This document shows, piece after piece, positions 44,886-56,859 of a stretch of DNA of 64,000 nucleotides. Source of the stretch: Zarea fungicola (lineage: Eukaryota; Ascomycota; Sordariomycetes; Hypocreales; Cordycipitaceae); contig FWCC01000009.1 in the NCBI GenBank assembly GCA_900169235.1, forward strand, positions 62,001-126,000, given 5' to 3'. Positions within the stretch are counted from its first letter, which is position 1, and the number at the start of each line of letters is the position of its first letter. The notes beneath the pieces are model-generated. The model did not search any database. It was given only the letters and a program-made list of their open reading frames with translations, and was not told the DNA's origin. A program made the position numbers and the translations under genes.

Positions 44886-47143
44886 CTAAAAGGGTGTAAA
44901 CCATATATCGTTTTCCGATGAAAGAGAGCCACTGACTTCCAATCGTTCACAGCTGGCGAAGTCGATATTGGGAGTCCCTTCCAAATGTTCCGGTGCGGGC
45001 GTTGGCGCCGCGGTCAATATCGTGGACGGATTCGTGTCGCAGAAACTCTGCCGGAGTAGCTCCAATGCTCGACTCGAAGCACATAATACCTTTTGGACAT
45101 AAAATAATCTTTTTTTGGCCACAGGGTTCCATAACGCCATAAATTGCATGCATTCCATCCCCATTGCTACCTTGGAAAAGGTACCCTTATTAGGTTTTAT
45201 GATGCTATCTAGCAGAATAATCATAATAGCAGAGCTGCAAGAATGAAAGTCAGTGTGCACAAATGGTGCAAGCTGATCCGATTTGTAGAGATGATGGATG
45301 GTGTCAATAATTTCGCAAGCAGATGCGACGCAAGATGATACAAGCGCGGTGGATGAAGGTCGGTCGAGAGCACAATTCGTTGGCTTTTGTGTCTCGTGTA
45401 AACTTGGAAACATGTCTTGAATCATACGGATGATATCGGCTCTGCCTAGGTATATGATGCCTAGATGATAGTGGATGTGTAGGTGTGCGTTGGCTCGCAT
45501 GTGTGGCAGCGCGGTTAGCACGCGGAGTGCCTTGGGTAGGCCGTCTTTCCAGCTTTGCAGGCGTGAGTACGCGGACGATATTGCATCTGTCTTATTATCA
45601 CAAGCGCTAAAATAACGGTGTCAGATAAATAAAAGTATGGGCATTATTTCGTCTCCTCTCTTCTTTTCAAGTGCTCGGGGACCGTACCTCAATCGGAGCG
45701 CATCGTCAGTGATGAGCAAGAGCTCGATGCACTGGATTAGACGATCAACTTGCCCTACATCCTCTCCATCTAAGCCAGCAGTCCTCTGTGGTAGTGGAGA
45801 GGTTATTTCCGAGAGTTGAATCGACACTGGGCAACCCAGGTTTGCCGCATTTCGCCTATGTCCATTAGCGGTATGCTCATTCACTCGTATCTTGGACCAT
45901 ACAACGGATGCTCGTACCGCTCAAAGATGTAGGCAGTCCAGAAGACTCGTCGCTGAATCTCGGCACTCTGAGCTACCGCATCGTCGGCTCGGCCAGACCG
46001 ATGGAGACCGCGGGTTATAACCATTTGTATAGCCAGACTAGCATATATATGCGAAGCCTCCGTACTTTCTGTCGAAATGACATAGGCAGCTAACATAACA
46101 CATGTTTGAATGCTTTCAAATGATCGCTGCGAAAGCATATAAGGTAGAAACTGTTGCACCACTCGGAAGTAAGATGCGCCAGGACAGGCATCGTGACAAG
46201 TTGGATATTCGGTTAGGCATCCCAGCGCGAAGACCATGAGAGCCACAAGAAGAAACTCCCATTCAAAAATGAGATCTTGATGGCTTAACGAAAGTACACT
46301 ATCTAGTTTCGCACGAAATGTATCCTCGTGCACATAGTAGTAGTTCGCTTGAGCGGCCGAGAAAAAGTTATCGACAAGACAGGCGGCTACAAGTTTTGAT
46401 GGCAAAGCCCGCACAAGCTGTTCCAAGAAAGAGAGTTTGGAATCCTTGTTGTAGATAGCTGCCAGGGGGTCTGAGTACCGGGAGGGTGGTGTAGAGGGTC
46501 GTTTGGATGCCGTGCTCTCTTCGGCGTGAGAGTACAGTAAGGGTGTAGCGCCGAGCTTTGCCATTGTGCCCAGTACAGCTGAGATGAAGCCCTCGCTGGT
46601 TAGTGTTTGATTCTTGCCTAGCGTTATGTCAGCATTGCCTTGGATAGCCCCGCGTTAAGGTTGGGGACATCTACACATAGAAGTAGGTCGTGGTTGAGCG
46701 TCGCCGCAGTCACTACTAGCAATGGTGATGGATTCCTGGCTAGTTGACTTGCTGAAGCAATGAAACAAAAAAGCAATGTGCTCGCCGCGTAGTGGGATAT
46801 CAAGGTCCGGAAAAGAACGTCGAAACGATCTCGTTACCTTGCCCACAAGGGCATCGCTTAGTTCGTAGTCATTTCGGGGTCCATGGCCTATGAAGAACGT
46901 GAGCAAAATGACAATGTCGACAAGGGACGCGGTGCGCTTAACACGCATGCCATAGCTGCGGTACTCACCAACTATCGGGTAGGCGCGGTCAAATAAACAG
47001 TGAGTGCCCGATTCTGCGCAGTTATGGCATGTTGAATTGGACGAGAGTCTGCATTTGCGCTTGCGCAACCGGCAAGGCATGCAGGCGAGCGGTGTTCGCT
47101 TGCGGAGCGCTGCTGGGACTTTTGCTCTCGGCTTCCTGGGCAT
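44886..47143 (-). CDS. Zn2Cys6 fungal transcription factor, second
   Basis: Five exons, 47143-46969, 46887-46717, 46617-45918, 45855-45688 and 45606-44886, give 644 aa with consistent phases. Start ATG at 47143 (MPRKPRAKV); a frame-compatible ATG lies 7 codons upstream. The zinc cluster CMPCRLRKRKC and CHNCAESGTHC has Cys21, 24, 31, 39, 42 and 49 (C-x2-C-x6-C-x7-C-x2-C-x6-C). Middle-homology features are GFISAVLGTMAKLG, SFESIQTCVMLAAY, RRVFWTAYIFERR and GCPVSIQLSEITSPLP. It is not adjacent to an obvious biosynthetic set; targets unknown. A short alternative last exon at 44741-44840 is possible. Confidence 0.82.
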
Positions 47144-49902
47144 GAGGGCGCTGGTCGTGAACAAAGAACACTGACTGCCATGAACAGATAGACACAGACG
47201 ATAAAAGTCACAGGGACTAAGCGGCTCTATCTATCCGAGGTTCAACAAGGAACAAAGAAAATGAATGCGTGGCAAATGTCCACTAACGCGAGAATGTAAA
47301 AGCCGTTACGCGAGTCGCAAGTGCTTGTAGTTAACTTTAGTTAAACGAGGTGCATTAGCGCGAATCAATAACCCCCCACTGAAAGTATTTTGTACCCATC
47401 TCGGGTTCTACAGGAGCAATGCCGTAGAAGGAGAACGATAGGGCCGGGACTAGCCTAGTCAGCCCTAGGAGCTTCAAAGGCAACCAAAGCCAGTCTTGTT
47501 GATAGTTTCATGGTGGAATAATGAGCCTCAGCAAGGCAGGTGGCCAATGTCAAGCTTCCTAACCGCCTAAAATATTGGAATATACATAAAAAGCTCTTAA
47601 TGCATCGCCACTTCACTTAGTAATTCGCCTCTAGAATATGATTTGTCTGTTATTAATAAGCCCTTCTCAGCCAACGTCGCTCGCGGTCACTTCCCAAAAC
47701 GGCCAACTTGGAGAGCCTTAAAGTCCCAATGCTCACCAGCGACTACTTGGTATCTAGAGGGCCAAGATAGGCACGACTTAAATCCGAGTGGTGTATACCC
47801 AGACCAAAGCGGGGGGATTGGCGAACGTGGCATCGTTCTGACACAATATTTAGTCAGCGCCTTTGGACGCAACTAGCCGAACAACCGACACTGAAGTTGC
47901 CTGTGGCTACACACACCTTCGCCCAGCGGGTTTGCAAAGTCAATTCTCCTTGTCACCCCATAATTTTGCAATACCTACTAGACCCAACACGGACGCCGTA
48001 AACTAGCCCGGTCAAGCTTGTATGTCTCACAGAAAGTTGGGATGGTTTAACTCTCAGTCGCCTCAGTACATCCAAGGGTAGGCAGATGCAACTTACCCAC
48101 GAGAATATGCCACTAACCGGTTCTTTGCACACAAGATTTGCTGATCTGTATGGAAACGATTTTTTTTTTCTCAGAAATTTAAGACGGTTGAAAATGTACT
48201 TGTCATTGTAAGCTTGCCGCAACGAAGGCTTGTTCGTAAGTCACAGTCGTAGTCTGCTTCCTGGGAAGTCGGTTAGGGTTGCCGAAGAGTGTTTTTTAGC
48301 GCGAAAACTATTGCAAAGATACTCGCTCTCCGTAGCGGAACTATTGCTTAGATTGGGATCAATTCGATTCAATCTGATCCCTCAGGACGGATCATGTGGA
48401 TCACAACTCCTCCGTGCTCTGGACCAAACTGATCCAGTTACGTGAGTCTATGTCGCCCTAGACTCTGGCTTCGTCCGCCTAGTGGCCAGTCTCGCAGGGC
48501 CCCTCTTCCGCTGATCCTGCTTTGTAACACGTACTATCTAATTGGGGTGGCCATGGAAGGTAAGCATAGAATAGCTTCGCGCAGGGAAGTGGGATTATAG
48601 ACAATTAATACTCCGTTGAACAGATTCACTGTTAAAGTAGTCTAAGGACAGTCTCAGGCAAAAAAGTTGGCCATACTAATTAAGAACATCATCTGGCTGA
48701 CCAAGGCACAACTGGGCACCTTCGTCGATCTGTAACCATTTGATGTGTTCTGACTCTCAGGACTCCACACCGGTGAGACCCTAATCCACGACTCTACCTT
48801 CAAGTGTATGCAAGCCCCTGTCATGGCACGAGTCAAGCGAGAAGTCGTCGGCTTTATCATCACCAATAATTCCGATTTGACCTCCGAACCAGGCTCCATA
48901 TTTTACATGTACGAATAACGTTAGAAATACTTCCCTCCAATCTTGTCCATTTTTAACCATATTCTTAACAATATCTGTGAAGCCAGACGGGCTAATTTGG
49001 CAATATGTGTCAATTCTTCCTATTGTGATTCATCTGACTAGGAGGCAATCAAAGCTATCGTGGATACAACCCCATTATACATCAGCCGTTGCAAGTTGTA
49101 TATAATAGATTGGAGGATGAAGGATGGCTTGAAAAGTATTGCAAAATAATTAACTAACAGTCCAAAAATAGATAAGTCTCGAAGTCATGCCGGACAGCTC
49201 ACAAGACTTTTGTTCCACTAACTAAGACGATGGACACTGGCTGCCTTCCTGACAGGCAGACTTGCGGAGGAGTTCGGCATAAGTATTAACTGTGCCACCT
49301 ATCCGGCCGAATGGTGCCCCTCTGCTAGCCTACTTGTATGAGACAACCCCACCACTGATGGCCCTTAGCGTCTACCTGTGCGGTGCCGTTATTATTGTTA
49401 CTGCCACTGCCAGTGCAATTGCTATCACCCAATAGTAGACACATCTGCTGGGATTGTAATAATAGTATAAACCTTAGCAAAATGTCCTATTAGTTGCATG
49501 TATAGACCAGTAACCAGGCATAGGAGCAAAGAGTGACGAAAGTCACATAGTATTTCCTAGCATATATAGTAGCTACGGTAGAGACAGCCTATCGGAGCTG
49601 AGTTTAATATCCACTTAAATCCAATCTACTTTGCGCAGTTTTGAAATAAGGTTAGTCAGTACAGATGTTACGCTAGGGCTGTAGTACAACATGACCCCTA
49701 AAAGAATATATCGAGGTGAATTCCGTTAGCAGAAGTATATATAGTATAATAAATAGTAAGATAAGACCTACATTTAAGAAAAAAATGTATAAGATAACTA
49801 TTTTTTAACTATCTAGCGTTTTTCCTTAGTTAAATTTAATATAACGTGGTTTAGATACAAGCGGGCGATAAAGGCGAGTAGGCTACCTACTATAACCTTA
49901 GG
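47144..49902. other. Intergenic, no supported gene
   Basis: Only short frames. Text from 49600 rightward is increasingly AT-rich and RIP-like. I see no domain, tRNA or clear repeat in 47200-49600. Confidence 0.5.
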
Positions 49903-49906
49903 GTAT

Positions 49907-49951
49907 AACGTGGTTGATAAGCGAGTCGGCCAGACAAGCGAGTCGGCCACC
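49907..49951 (+). repeat. Left terminal inverted repeat of Fot1-like element
   Basis: Contains a tandem GCGAGTCGGCC unit twice. Paired with 51724-51770. Confidence 0.8.
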
Positions 49952-51723
49952 TTCCACGACCCTTCACCCTTCAACCATTAATAATTCAAGCATAATATAA
50001 AAAATCATCTAAAACTAGTTAGAATCCTCTTCCTCACTAGTTTCTATATCTATTATACATGTGCGTGCATTATGTCTAGTCTGGCCACAGACACCACATC
50101 GCCGACCGCGCGTTTCAATGCGTGGCTTGCGACTACTATAAGCCTTCCTTTCGTCTTATACCTAAATATCTACATTTATCTGCTCCTTTAAGTCTCTTAT
50201 ACCCTATATAAAAAGAGATCCTTCTGCCTATAGTTTAGTTTTTTTACCTAGCGACGCTTGCTAACTAGCTTATTTGCTGCCTTAAGGCCGCTAATATGAG
50301 CGCGTAAAAACGCAACCTTATGCATAATAGCGATTACACCCTTCTCTAGACTATTAAGCGCTTTAAGAGTTCAAGTTAGGGAGCTTTCTAGGTAATTGCT
50401 TATTTGTTTTTTTAGAATTAAAGTCTCTATAGCCACTTTATTTACATTACTTGGCGTTTTAGAAACCTAAGACCTAGCCATTCTAGGATATAAGTTTTTA
50501 GGACTTAGCGTCTTAAACTTAAGATCTAATATAGATATAACCTTTTTAGGATTAAAAGGTATAATACTAGTATTATAAAATCTACCTTAAATATTTTCTT
50601 TTATTATAGAGTTATAAAAAGCAATATAAAATATAAGGAAGAAGTCCTCCTTTATAATATATATAATACTAGCCTTTATAAGATTCTTAATTTACTACCT
50701 ATAAGACTTTTTAAGTGGACTAAAATAGCAAATATCTAAAGGCTAGAGTATATAAGAAGAATATATAGGTATATATAGTATAATAATTCTATTCTCTTAG
50801 TAGTAAAGCTTAAATTTAGTTAAGTAGTGACTTTTATAGCCATTAAGGATAAGGAGGTAGTAGGCACCCTTAACTTAATCTTTTATAGATTTATAAAAGT
50901 ATTTAGCCTAATCTATATTAATTTTATTTATTGTCTAGCTATTAGAGCTTATATTAATACGCCAATTTGTGGGAAGTTATATATCTTTAAACTAGGTTAT
51001 AAGGAGATTTTAGCCCTTTACCACAATATATAGCGGCACTATCTAGCCCTAGGAATTAACCCCCTAGATTATAGTAACCTATTCCCTATTACTAGGCTAT
51101 ACTACTTTTACTTTTTTAGTTTAATTAGAACTTATAATAACCATTCCTATAGAAATAAGGCCTATTATAAACCTAGTCTTATTAAAGTTATAGATATTAG
51201 ACTCTTAGATACTATATTTTATAATTATATTCTATAGAAGCTTAAACTAGCCACAAATAATTATTAGATCTTTGCATTTAGCTCTCTAATAGTTATATCT
51301 CTATTTAAAATGCGTAGTAAGTTCTGGTTAGCGCTGTACGAGGTTTTTCGCCCAGCGCACGCCAACGCGTCCACCGTCGCGTTCTGCCAGCAGAAGATTC
51401 GCCATATCTTCCACGTTCGCATACCAGGGAGGTAGCCCTTACGAATCCAGCTAGAGAATGTATTTTACTATTACTTTCTCCTCTAAATCTATAAGCTTCT
51501 TAGAATTAATAATATAGTCTCGTCTTAATGTTTTCCCTAACCCATGGTCGCGTAATGTTATTTAAGGCACATTATAGATTAACGCAGCTTTCCTGTAACT
51601 TTGTTTTAGGTCTTGTTTAATAGCCTAAAGAGCAAGAATAATTCTTGATTCGTTTGATAGATTTTCTATATATGGTTGTTAAGTAATGATAATCTTGAGA
51701 GAGATGATGCAGAAAACCATGTG

Positions 51724-51770
51724 GAGTGGCCGACTCGCTTGTCTGGCCGACTCGCTTATCAACCACGTTA
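51724..51770 (-). repeat. Right terminal inverted repeat of Fot1-like element
   Basis: Reverse complement of the left repeat over about 45 bp, ending CAACCACGT next to TA. Confidence 0.8.
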
Positions 51771-51773
51771 GCA

Positions 51774-53394
51774 TATTAATATAATAATAGCATATTAATA
51801 TAATAATAGCATATTAATATAAGTTATAGTTAAGGTATGCTTTAAAGTAGGGTAGGTTATATTAAATAGTATATAGTAAGTTTTATTAAGAGATAATGCT
51901 CTTAATAGTAGAACTATTACTTAGATTGATTAATAGAGATCTAAACTATCTAGACTAGCTATAGCCTTTGGCTTATTAATATATTTATTGGATCTCTATT
52001 ACTTACTCTGCTTATTAGTGATCTTAGTGAGCGCTGCTTACCTTGCTTACTAGTGATCCTAGTGATTGGTTATGTGACCGATTACTTCCTAATTAGGCTC
52101 TATGTAGGCGCCTGTTGTTAGGTCCCTTCCTGGGCCGCCTCAGCCTCTTTGCGTTTATAACACTCTTCTTTTCCTATCCCTTTCCTATCTTCCTTTTCTA
52201 CCACTTCCTTTACCTTTCTCTATTACTTCTTCTACTTAAGTGGCTGCTTTATATACTAGGAAAATGAATAGCCAGCTAGCTTAGATAGTTAATCTAACCC
52301 TATCTAAACCCTAACCCTGAAAGATTGTTCCCACTAAAGTACGATCTATTTGGTGCAAGCCTTCAAATCTTCCACTATTTAATTATAATTGCAGCGTGGA
52401 CTTTTCGGGGGGGTATTCTTGACACATTTCATGCCATCCGAACACAGGGTCGCACCTGCAGCGCATAGACTAGTAATCCAAGAGTATAATAGAGAGCCGG
52501 CTACTACTGCTGGTCTAGATAGCGTGAATCTCTATTGATAAGTATATACTCTGCGGTACCGGTACTGTAGTGTATAGATGCGCAAAAGCAACAAGAATTC
52601 GTCTACCTATATCTACCGCTACAAGTCTTGGCTAGCGAGTGCGTACTTGGCGGCGGCGGCGCTGCGCTGCAGTATACCAGACTAAAACCAGCTTTTCTGC
52701 TCGGAGCGTCAGCAGGCATGACGTATGTGCTACCGCATGGCCAGAGCGGCTGCAAACGCGTAACACTTTCGAGAAGAAACAAGGCTGGACAGAATTGGGG
52801 CGCCGTGGCGGTGCGATGTCGATAAGTTTCGGTCGCGCTGCAGACCCATGCTACAACATTTTCCGGATATCCTTTCACCGCCGATGGTTATCGAAAGTGC
52901 TCGCCTTCTCAGCCTGTGTAAAAGCTTGGGCCAAGAAGCGGGCGGGCATGTACGTCAGTGAGGATCCGCACCTATGTTACCGTGACAGGGCTCATCAATG
53001 GCTGTTTCAGATAGCTCATAGACACGAGATACAGTTCCTGGTGCGTACCATTGTTAACAACCCTTGCGCTTGAGCCCGACCCGGTCGCTCTTGTGCAACT
53101 CCCCGTGCGTAGTACTCAACGTAGCTACCATAAACTCCCATGCTTAAAAATGTGAAAAGTGCTCCGATAATAAACATATATTGGCATCTCATCCGACCGT
53201 ATTATGTGCTTTCGTATCGTTCGTATTGATATATATTCCCCCAACTCTATTCATATACATTATTAATATGTAGCTCTATTGTATTGTTGTACAAGAGCGA
53301 TCCTAGACACAGACCACTCAGCGGTCCCCAAGATTATTCTAGTTCAGATGGCTGCGATGTGGCTGCTGGGCAGCTGCATGGAAGGGTCATCAAA
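51774..53394. other. Intergenic, no firmly supported gene
   Basis: 51780-52350 is AT-rich with a tandem GCATATTAATATAATAATA repeat (about 51771-51822). A 144-codon plus frame at 52639-53073 has no recognisable domain or start context. The 3' UTR of the C2H2 gene is expected just left of 53395. Confidence 0.45.
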
Positions 53395-54638
53395 CTAAAT
53401 CTTGGGGCCGCCCTTGAGGTCGTAGATGCCGGAGCCGTAGGCAGGAAGGTGGCCAATGGTGGCGAACTTGACGGGAGCCTGGTACTGGTACCACTGCTCA
53501 GTCTCGGCCCGGGGCGAAGGGTAGTGCTCTTTTGCGCCCTGCGTCTGCTGGGGCATCTGCTGAGCGCACTGGACCATGGGCTGCTGCTCGACGGCCGTGG
53601 CGTTGTGCATGGCGTAAGCGTTCTCCTGCGAGGCGTGGGTGTAGAGGCCGTCACGGATGGTAGGGCTCTTGCCGGCAACAGGAGAGAAGCCAGGGCTGCT
53701 GGTCATGGGCGTGGTCATGCCCTGGGTGGTGTAGGCCATCTCGATGGCGCTGTTCTGGCGCTCGCTCTGGCCGCGCGGCACCTGGAAGGAGGGTGGATAT
53801 TGGTGTTCATGGTGGCAACGCCAGAGTCACCCTTGACAACGTAGAAGGGCGGCCGGATAGACTGGCTGCGCTGGAGCATGACGTGGTGCTGAGGGACGAA
53901 GTAGTCGCTGACGTTTTGCATGTTGTACTGGTGCATCTGCTGGTTGAAGTCGGGGAAGGAAGCAGCGCGGTGCATCATGTTGCCGTAAGGCATGGTTTGG
54001 CCGGGAACAATGGCAGAGATGGGCCAGGCCATAGAAGACTGGGTGGGAGTGGGAGGAGCCTCATCCATGTCGAACTCGGAGGTGCAGTCGTCCATGATAT
54101 CGTTGGGGTGGAGGCCGCGCTGGTGACAGCGGCGCTGGTGCTTGACCATGGTGGTCTTGCGGCAGAAGCTCTTGAGGCAGCCATCGTGGGCGCAGTTGTA
54201 GGGGCGATTGCCGTTGTGGATGCGGCGGTGGCGGGCGAGGGAAGAGGACTGAGAAGGATGTTAGTGATTTGAGTGGGCTTGGAGAGAGAGGGAGAGGCAT
54301 CGTACGTCAGAGAAACGCTTGCCGCAGCCGAGGTACTGGCACTGGTGAGGCTTCTCACCGGTGTGAGTGCGGATGTGAACAGTCAGAGCGCTGCGCTGGA
54401 TGAAGCTCTTGTCACAGCCGGGGACGGAGCAGGAGTAGGGGCGCTCGTTGCTGTGGATTCTGTAGTGGCGCTGAAGATCAGACTTGCGATTGAAGCTCTG
54501 TTGAGGAAGATATTGTTAGAGGTGGGCGAAGTCAAGGGAAGCGGACGCAGGTAAAAGACATACCGTGTTGCAAGAGTCCCAGTCGCAATGGAACGGGCGA
54601 GTGACAGACTCATATTCGACAAGTTCGAGAAGCTCCAT
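53395..54638 (-). CDS. Four-finger C2H2 transcription factor, conserved fungal type
   Basis: Exons 54638-54564, 54497-54306 and 54248-53395, with introns of 66 and 57 nt. Starts MELLELVEYESVTRPFHCDW. Four C2H2 fingers follow, all Cys and His present: HCDWDSCNT..DLQRHYRIH, CSVPGCDKSF, CQYLGCGKRFSD and CAHDGCLKSF..HQRRCH, with TGEKP-type linkers. The C-terminal half is Gln/Met/Pro-rich, as in activation regions. The last exon needs a one-base frame change between about 53780 and 53825: the frame up to NTNIHPPS does not connect to the open frame VPRGQSERQNSAIEMAY. This could be a sequence error, a real frameshift or a very short intron. A nuclear DNA-binding regulator; target genes unknown. Confidence 0.82.
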
Positions 54639-56859
54639 TGTGATTGATGGAGCGGGTGATGGATCGAGGATGGTGATTGATAAGAGAAGGAAGTGGAAGA
54701 AGGCTTGTATATATATATATCTTTATATATAGAAGATAGATACATAAGATCAAGAAGAAGAAGTAGTTCCTCGAGTTGATGCCGGTCTCAGAGAGAGAGA
54801 GGCGCTCCGATGAATACATATCGGAAAAGCAAAGGCGGCCGGGTGATTATGGGAAGATCCAATTATGACGAGACCAGGGCCAAGCTTGTCGCAAAGCTCC
54901 AGCAGTAGCCCAAGCCAGGCGAGATGTCAACACTACAGACTACAGGCTGGAAGCTGTGTGATCGCGACAGTTTGCCGTGGCGGATGCAAGGCAAATCTCA
55001 ATGGGAGCACATCAATTGGCTTTGAACGAAGCAAACAGAGTTCCGTGTGGCTACGGATGACAGGCTCAGAAACAAGCTGCGCTTTTTTCTAAAATGCCAT
55101 CAAATGAGGGACGAAGTAGCAGCACTCCACAGTCGTGCAGCTCCTTGAGCTAGAGCTCGGCCAGCCGTTCAGCAGCTAAGCGCGGTCGGTCCTGCATTGC
55201 TCGTAAGACCGTGTTTTTTGTTATCATTCAGAACAGTTGAGGGAAAAGTATTAAACTTGTTCAATTCCGCTCTGGTACATACGGTACTTGTTCTAACCCT
55301 CCCACTTTCCCGTGGCCGCCCACTGGGGCAACAGAAGATTTGTATACATTACTTTACCTAGAACAAGGGCCCGGCGTTCCCGACGACGAGATACGGGCCG
55401 AATGTAGAGATTCCTCAAACGCGGATAATAGTACCCGAATATTAGCTAGTCATAGGTGACGGATTTGATGATCACCATCTAATAGCGGGTGCGGTTACCC
55501 CAAGCCCCACAAACTGAAATGAGTCTATTTTCAAGAAAACAGCTCAGACACAGTTACTGTATTAGTATCGTACTTATATAAGCAAAAATAGAGGAAAGTT
55601 TAACTACTGTACTGTACTGTATCAGAGCCTTGGCTCACTCCTGCTGCATGACATAACCCCGATAGGCGGCAAATGCCTCATGGCACTGTCAAATTAGGCA
55701 CAGATCAATTCTGCGGCGCAGGATGGAGCCGCACAGCATCCAGACTTCAGCTCCTGCAGACTGAATGCGCAGGGTGACGAATTGTTGCGACTTAGTATCA
55801 ACACGTCTGTTAAAAAATATCAGTGCAGTAGCTCGATATGTAAGTTACGTATTTGACGCGGTTGAGACTAGACTGGACTTCCTATCCCACGAATAGGAGT
55901 AATGCCAGAGATCGAGGTGGGCGCAGGTGGAGCGGTTATCCGGAAGCTTGTCAGTGTGACGCGAGAGGCAAGCAGGCATTCCACCAGGTAGAAGGGCATG
56001 AGAGTATCGACCCAGCTTCAAACTGATCTTACAGGCGGGGTCCTGCCTGCCCCGGATGAGTGCAGCGAGTCATCCCAAGGTGACCCCGGCACCGTTGGGA
56101 GCCCGAATTTGCACAACAACGGTGTCAAGTGTCTGCCTGCACCAATGGAGTGAGAAAAAGGCAGCCCCGGTGCATCTGTCGACCAGCTTTTGGGTCTGAG
56201 TGTCAGGTCTCATTGTTCCAGGGGAGGGGAAGCCGACCAAGTAGCAACCGTTCACGTCACATGTCCTGCACCAGGTGCAGCGCTCCATGCCCCAGAGGAT
56301 CAGCTCTGGTCATAGCGGGATATGCACTTGCTAGAGCGCTTGTAGAAGCGTCTTGGTATGTACCAGTAAATGTGTTATCACACCGCGATCGCGAATAAAG
56401 ACAAACGCCATCAGCGAGTCTAGGTCCACCACATCCCAGGATATTTCATGTCTTGCCCTGTCACGGACCTCCATTTTGACTCGGCATTTATGAGAGATTT
56501 TGAATTGTTTAAATACGATCTGCTGTATTTCAAGGCAGAGGAAAAACTGCTGCTCGGACTGATACGACTGCTCCTGGGGATGGTATCAAAGAACATATAG
56601 CCCACCCTGATTCCACCATTGAACCCCGGATTGCCTGCACGATTCCCCTTCAAGCAGCCAACATCAAAAGTCGTTTGCAATTTTCTTCTCTTTTACTCAA
56701 TTCTTTTTTCATTATACCTATCACTGTATTTATATTCGATCCATGCCGTCTTTTCCTGGCACGAGTTGTTGAGCCACTCGAGTTCTTCCCGTCCATCGTC
56801 AAACACCTTCCTGCCCGTTTGCTTCTTTTCCCTCCCGCCACTGTTGCGAGCCAAAAGTC
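54639..56859. other. Intergenic with dispersed repeat copy B
   Basis: Promoter of the C2H2 gene at left (pyrimidine/purine tracts) and of the GPCR at right. 55347-55605 is a diverged repeat. No gene supported. Confidence 0.5.
55347..55605 (+). repeat. Dispersed repeat, copy B
   Basis: Same ordered blocks as 29866-30120. The palindrome has decayed to CGGGTGCGGTTACCCC. Confidence 0.65.

Larger units (their letters stand above)
49903..51773 (-). mobile_element. Fot1/pogo-type DNA transposon, RIP-degraded, full length
   Basis: Ends are inverted repeats of at least 45 bp: ACGTGGTTGATAAGCGAGTC then GGCCAGACAAGCGAGTCGGCCAC at left near 49907, and its reverse complement ending at about 51770. Both ends are flanked by TA, the Tc1/mariner/pogo target. 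The minus-strand transposase is broken by many stops. Its C-terminal zinc-knuckle tail (CGVCGQTRHNARTC and an acidic SEEEDSN end) is readable at about 50020-50110. An N-terminal piece (MANLLLAERDGGRVGVRWAK) is readable near 51320-51410. Interior is otherwise extremely AT-rich. Confidence 0.8.

Noticed and set aside
52300..52320. CCCTAA-like units (AAACCCTAACCCTGA) as interstitial telomere repeat
   Set aside because: Only two imperfect units; too short to distinguish from chance.
52639..53073. 144-codon plus-strand open frame
   Set aside because: No domain, poor start context, overlapping open frames on other strands; composition not clearly coding.
53284..54554. Long plus-strand frames over the C2H2 gene
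   Set aside because: Antisense shadows of the zinc-finger exons, low-complexity Val/Gly/Ala translations.
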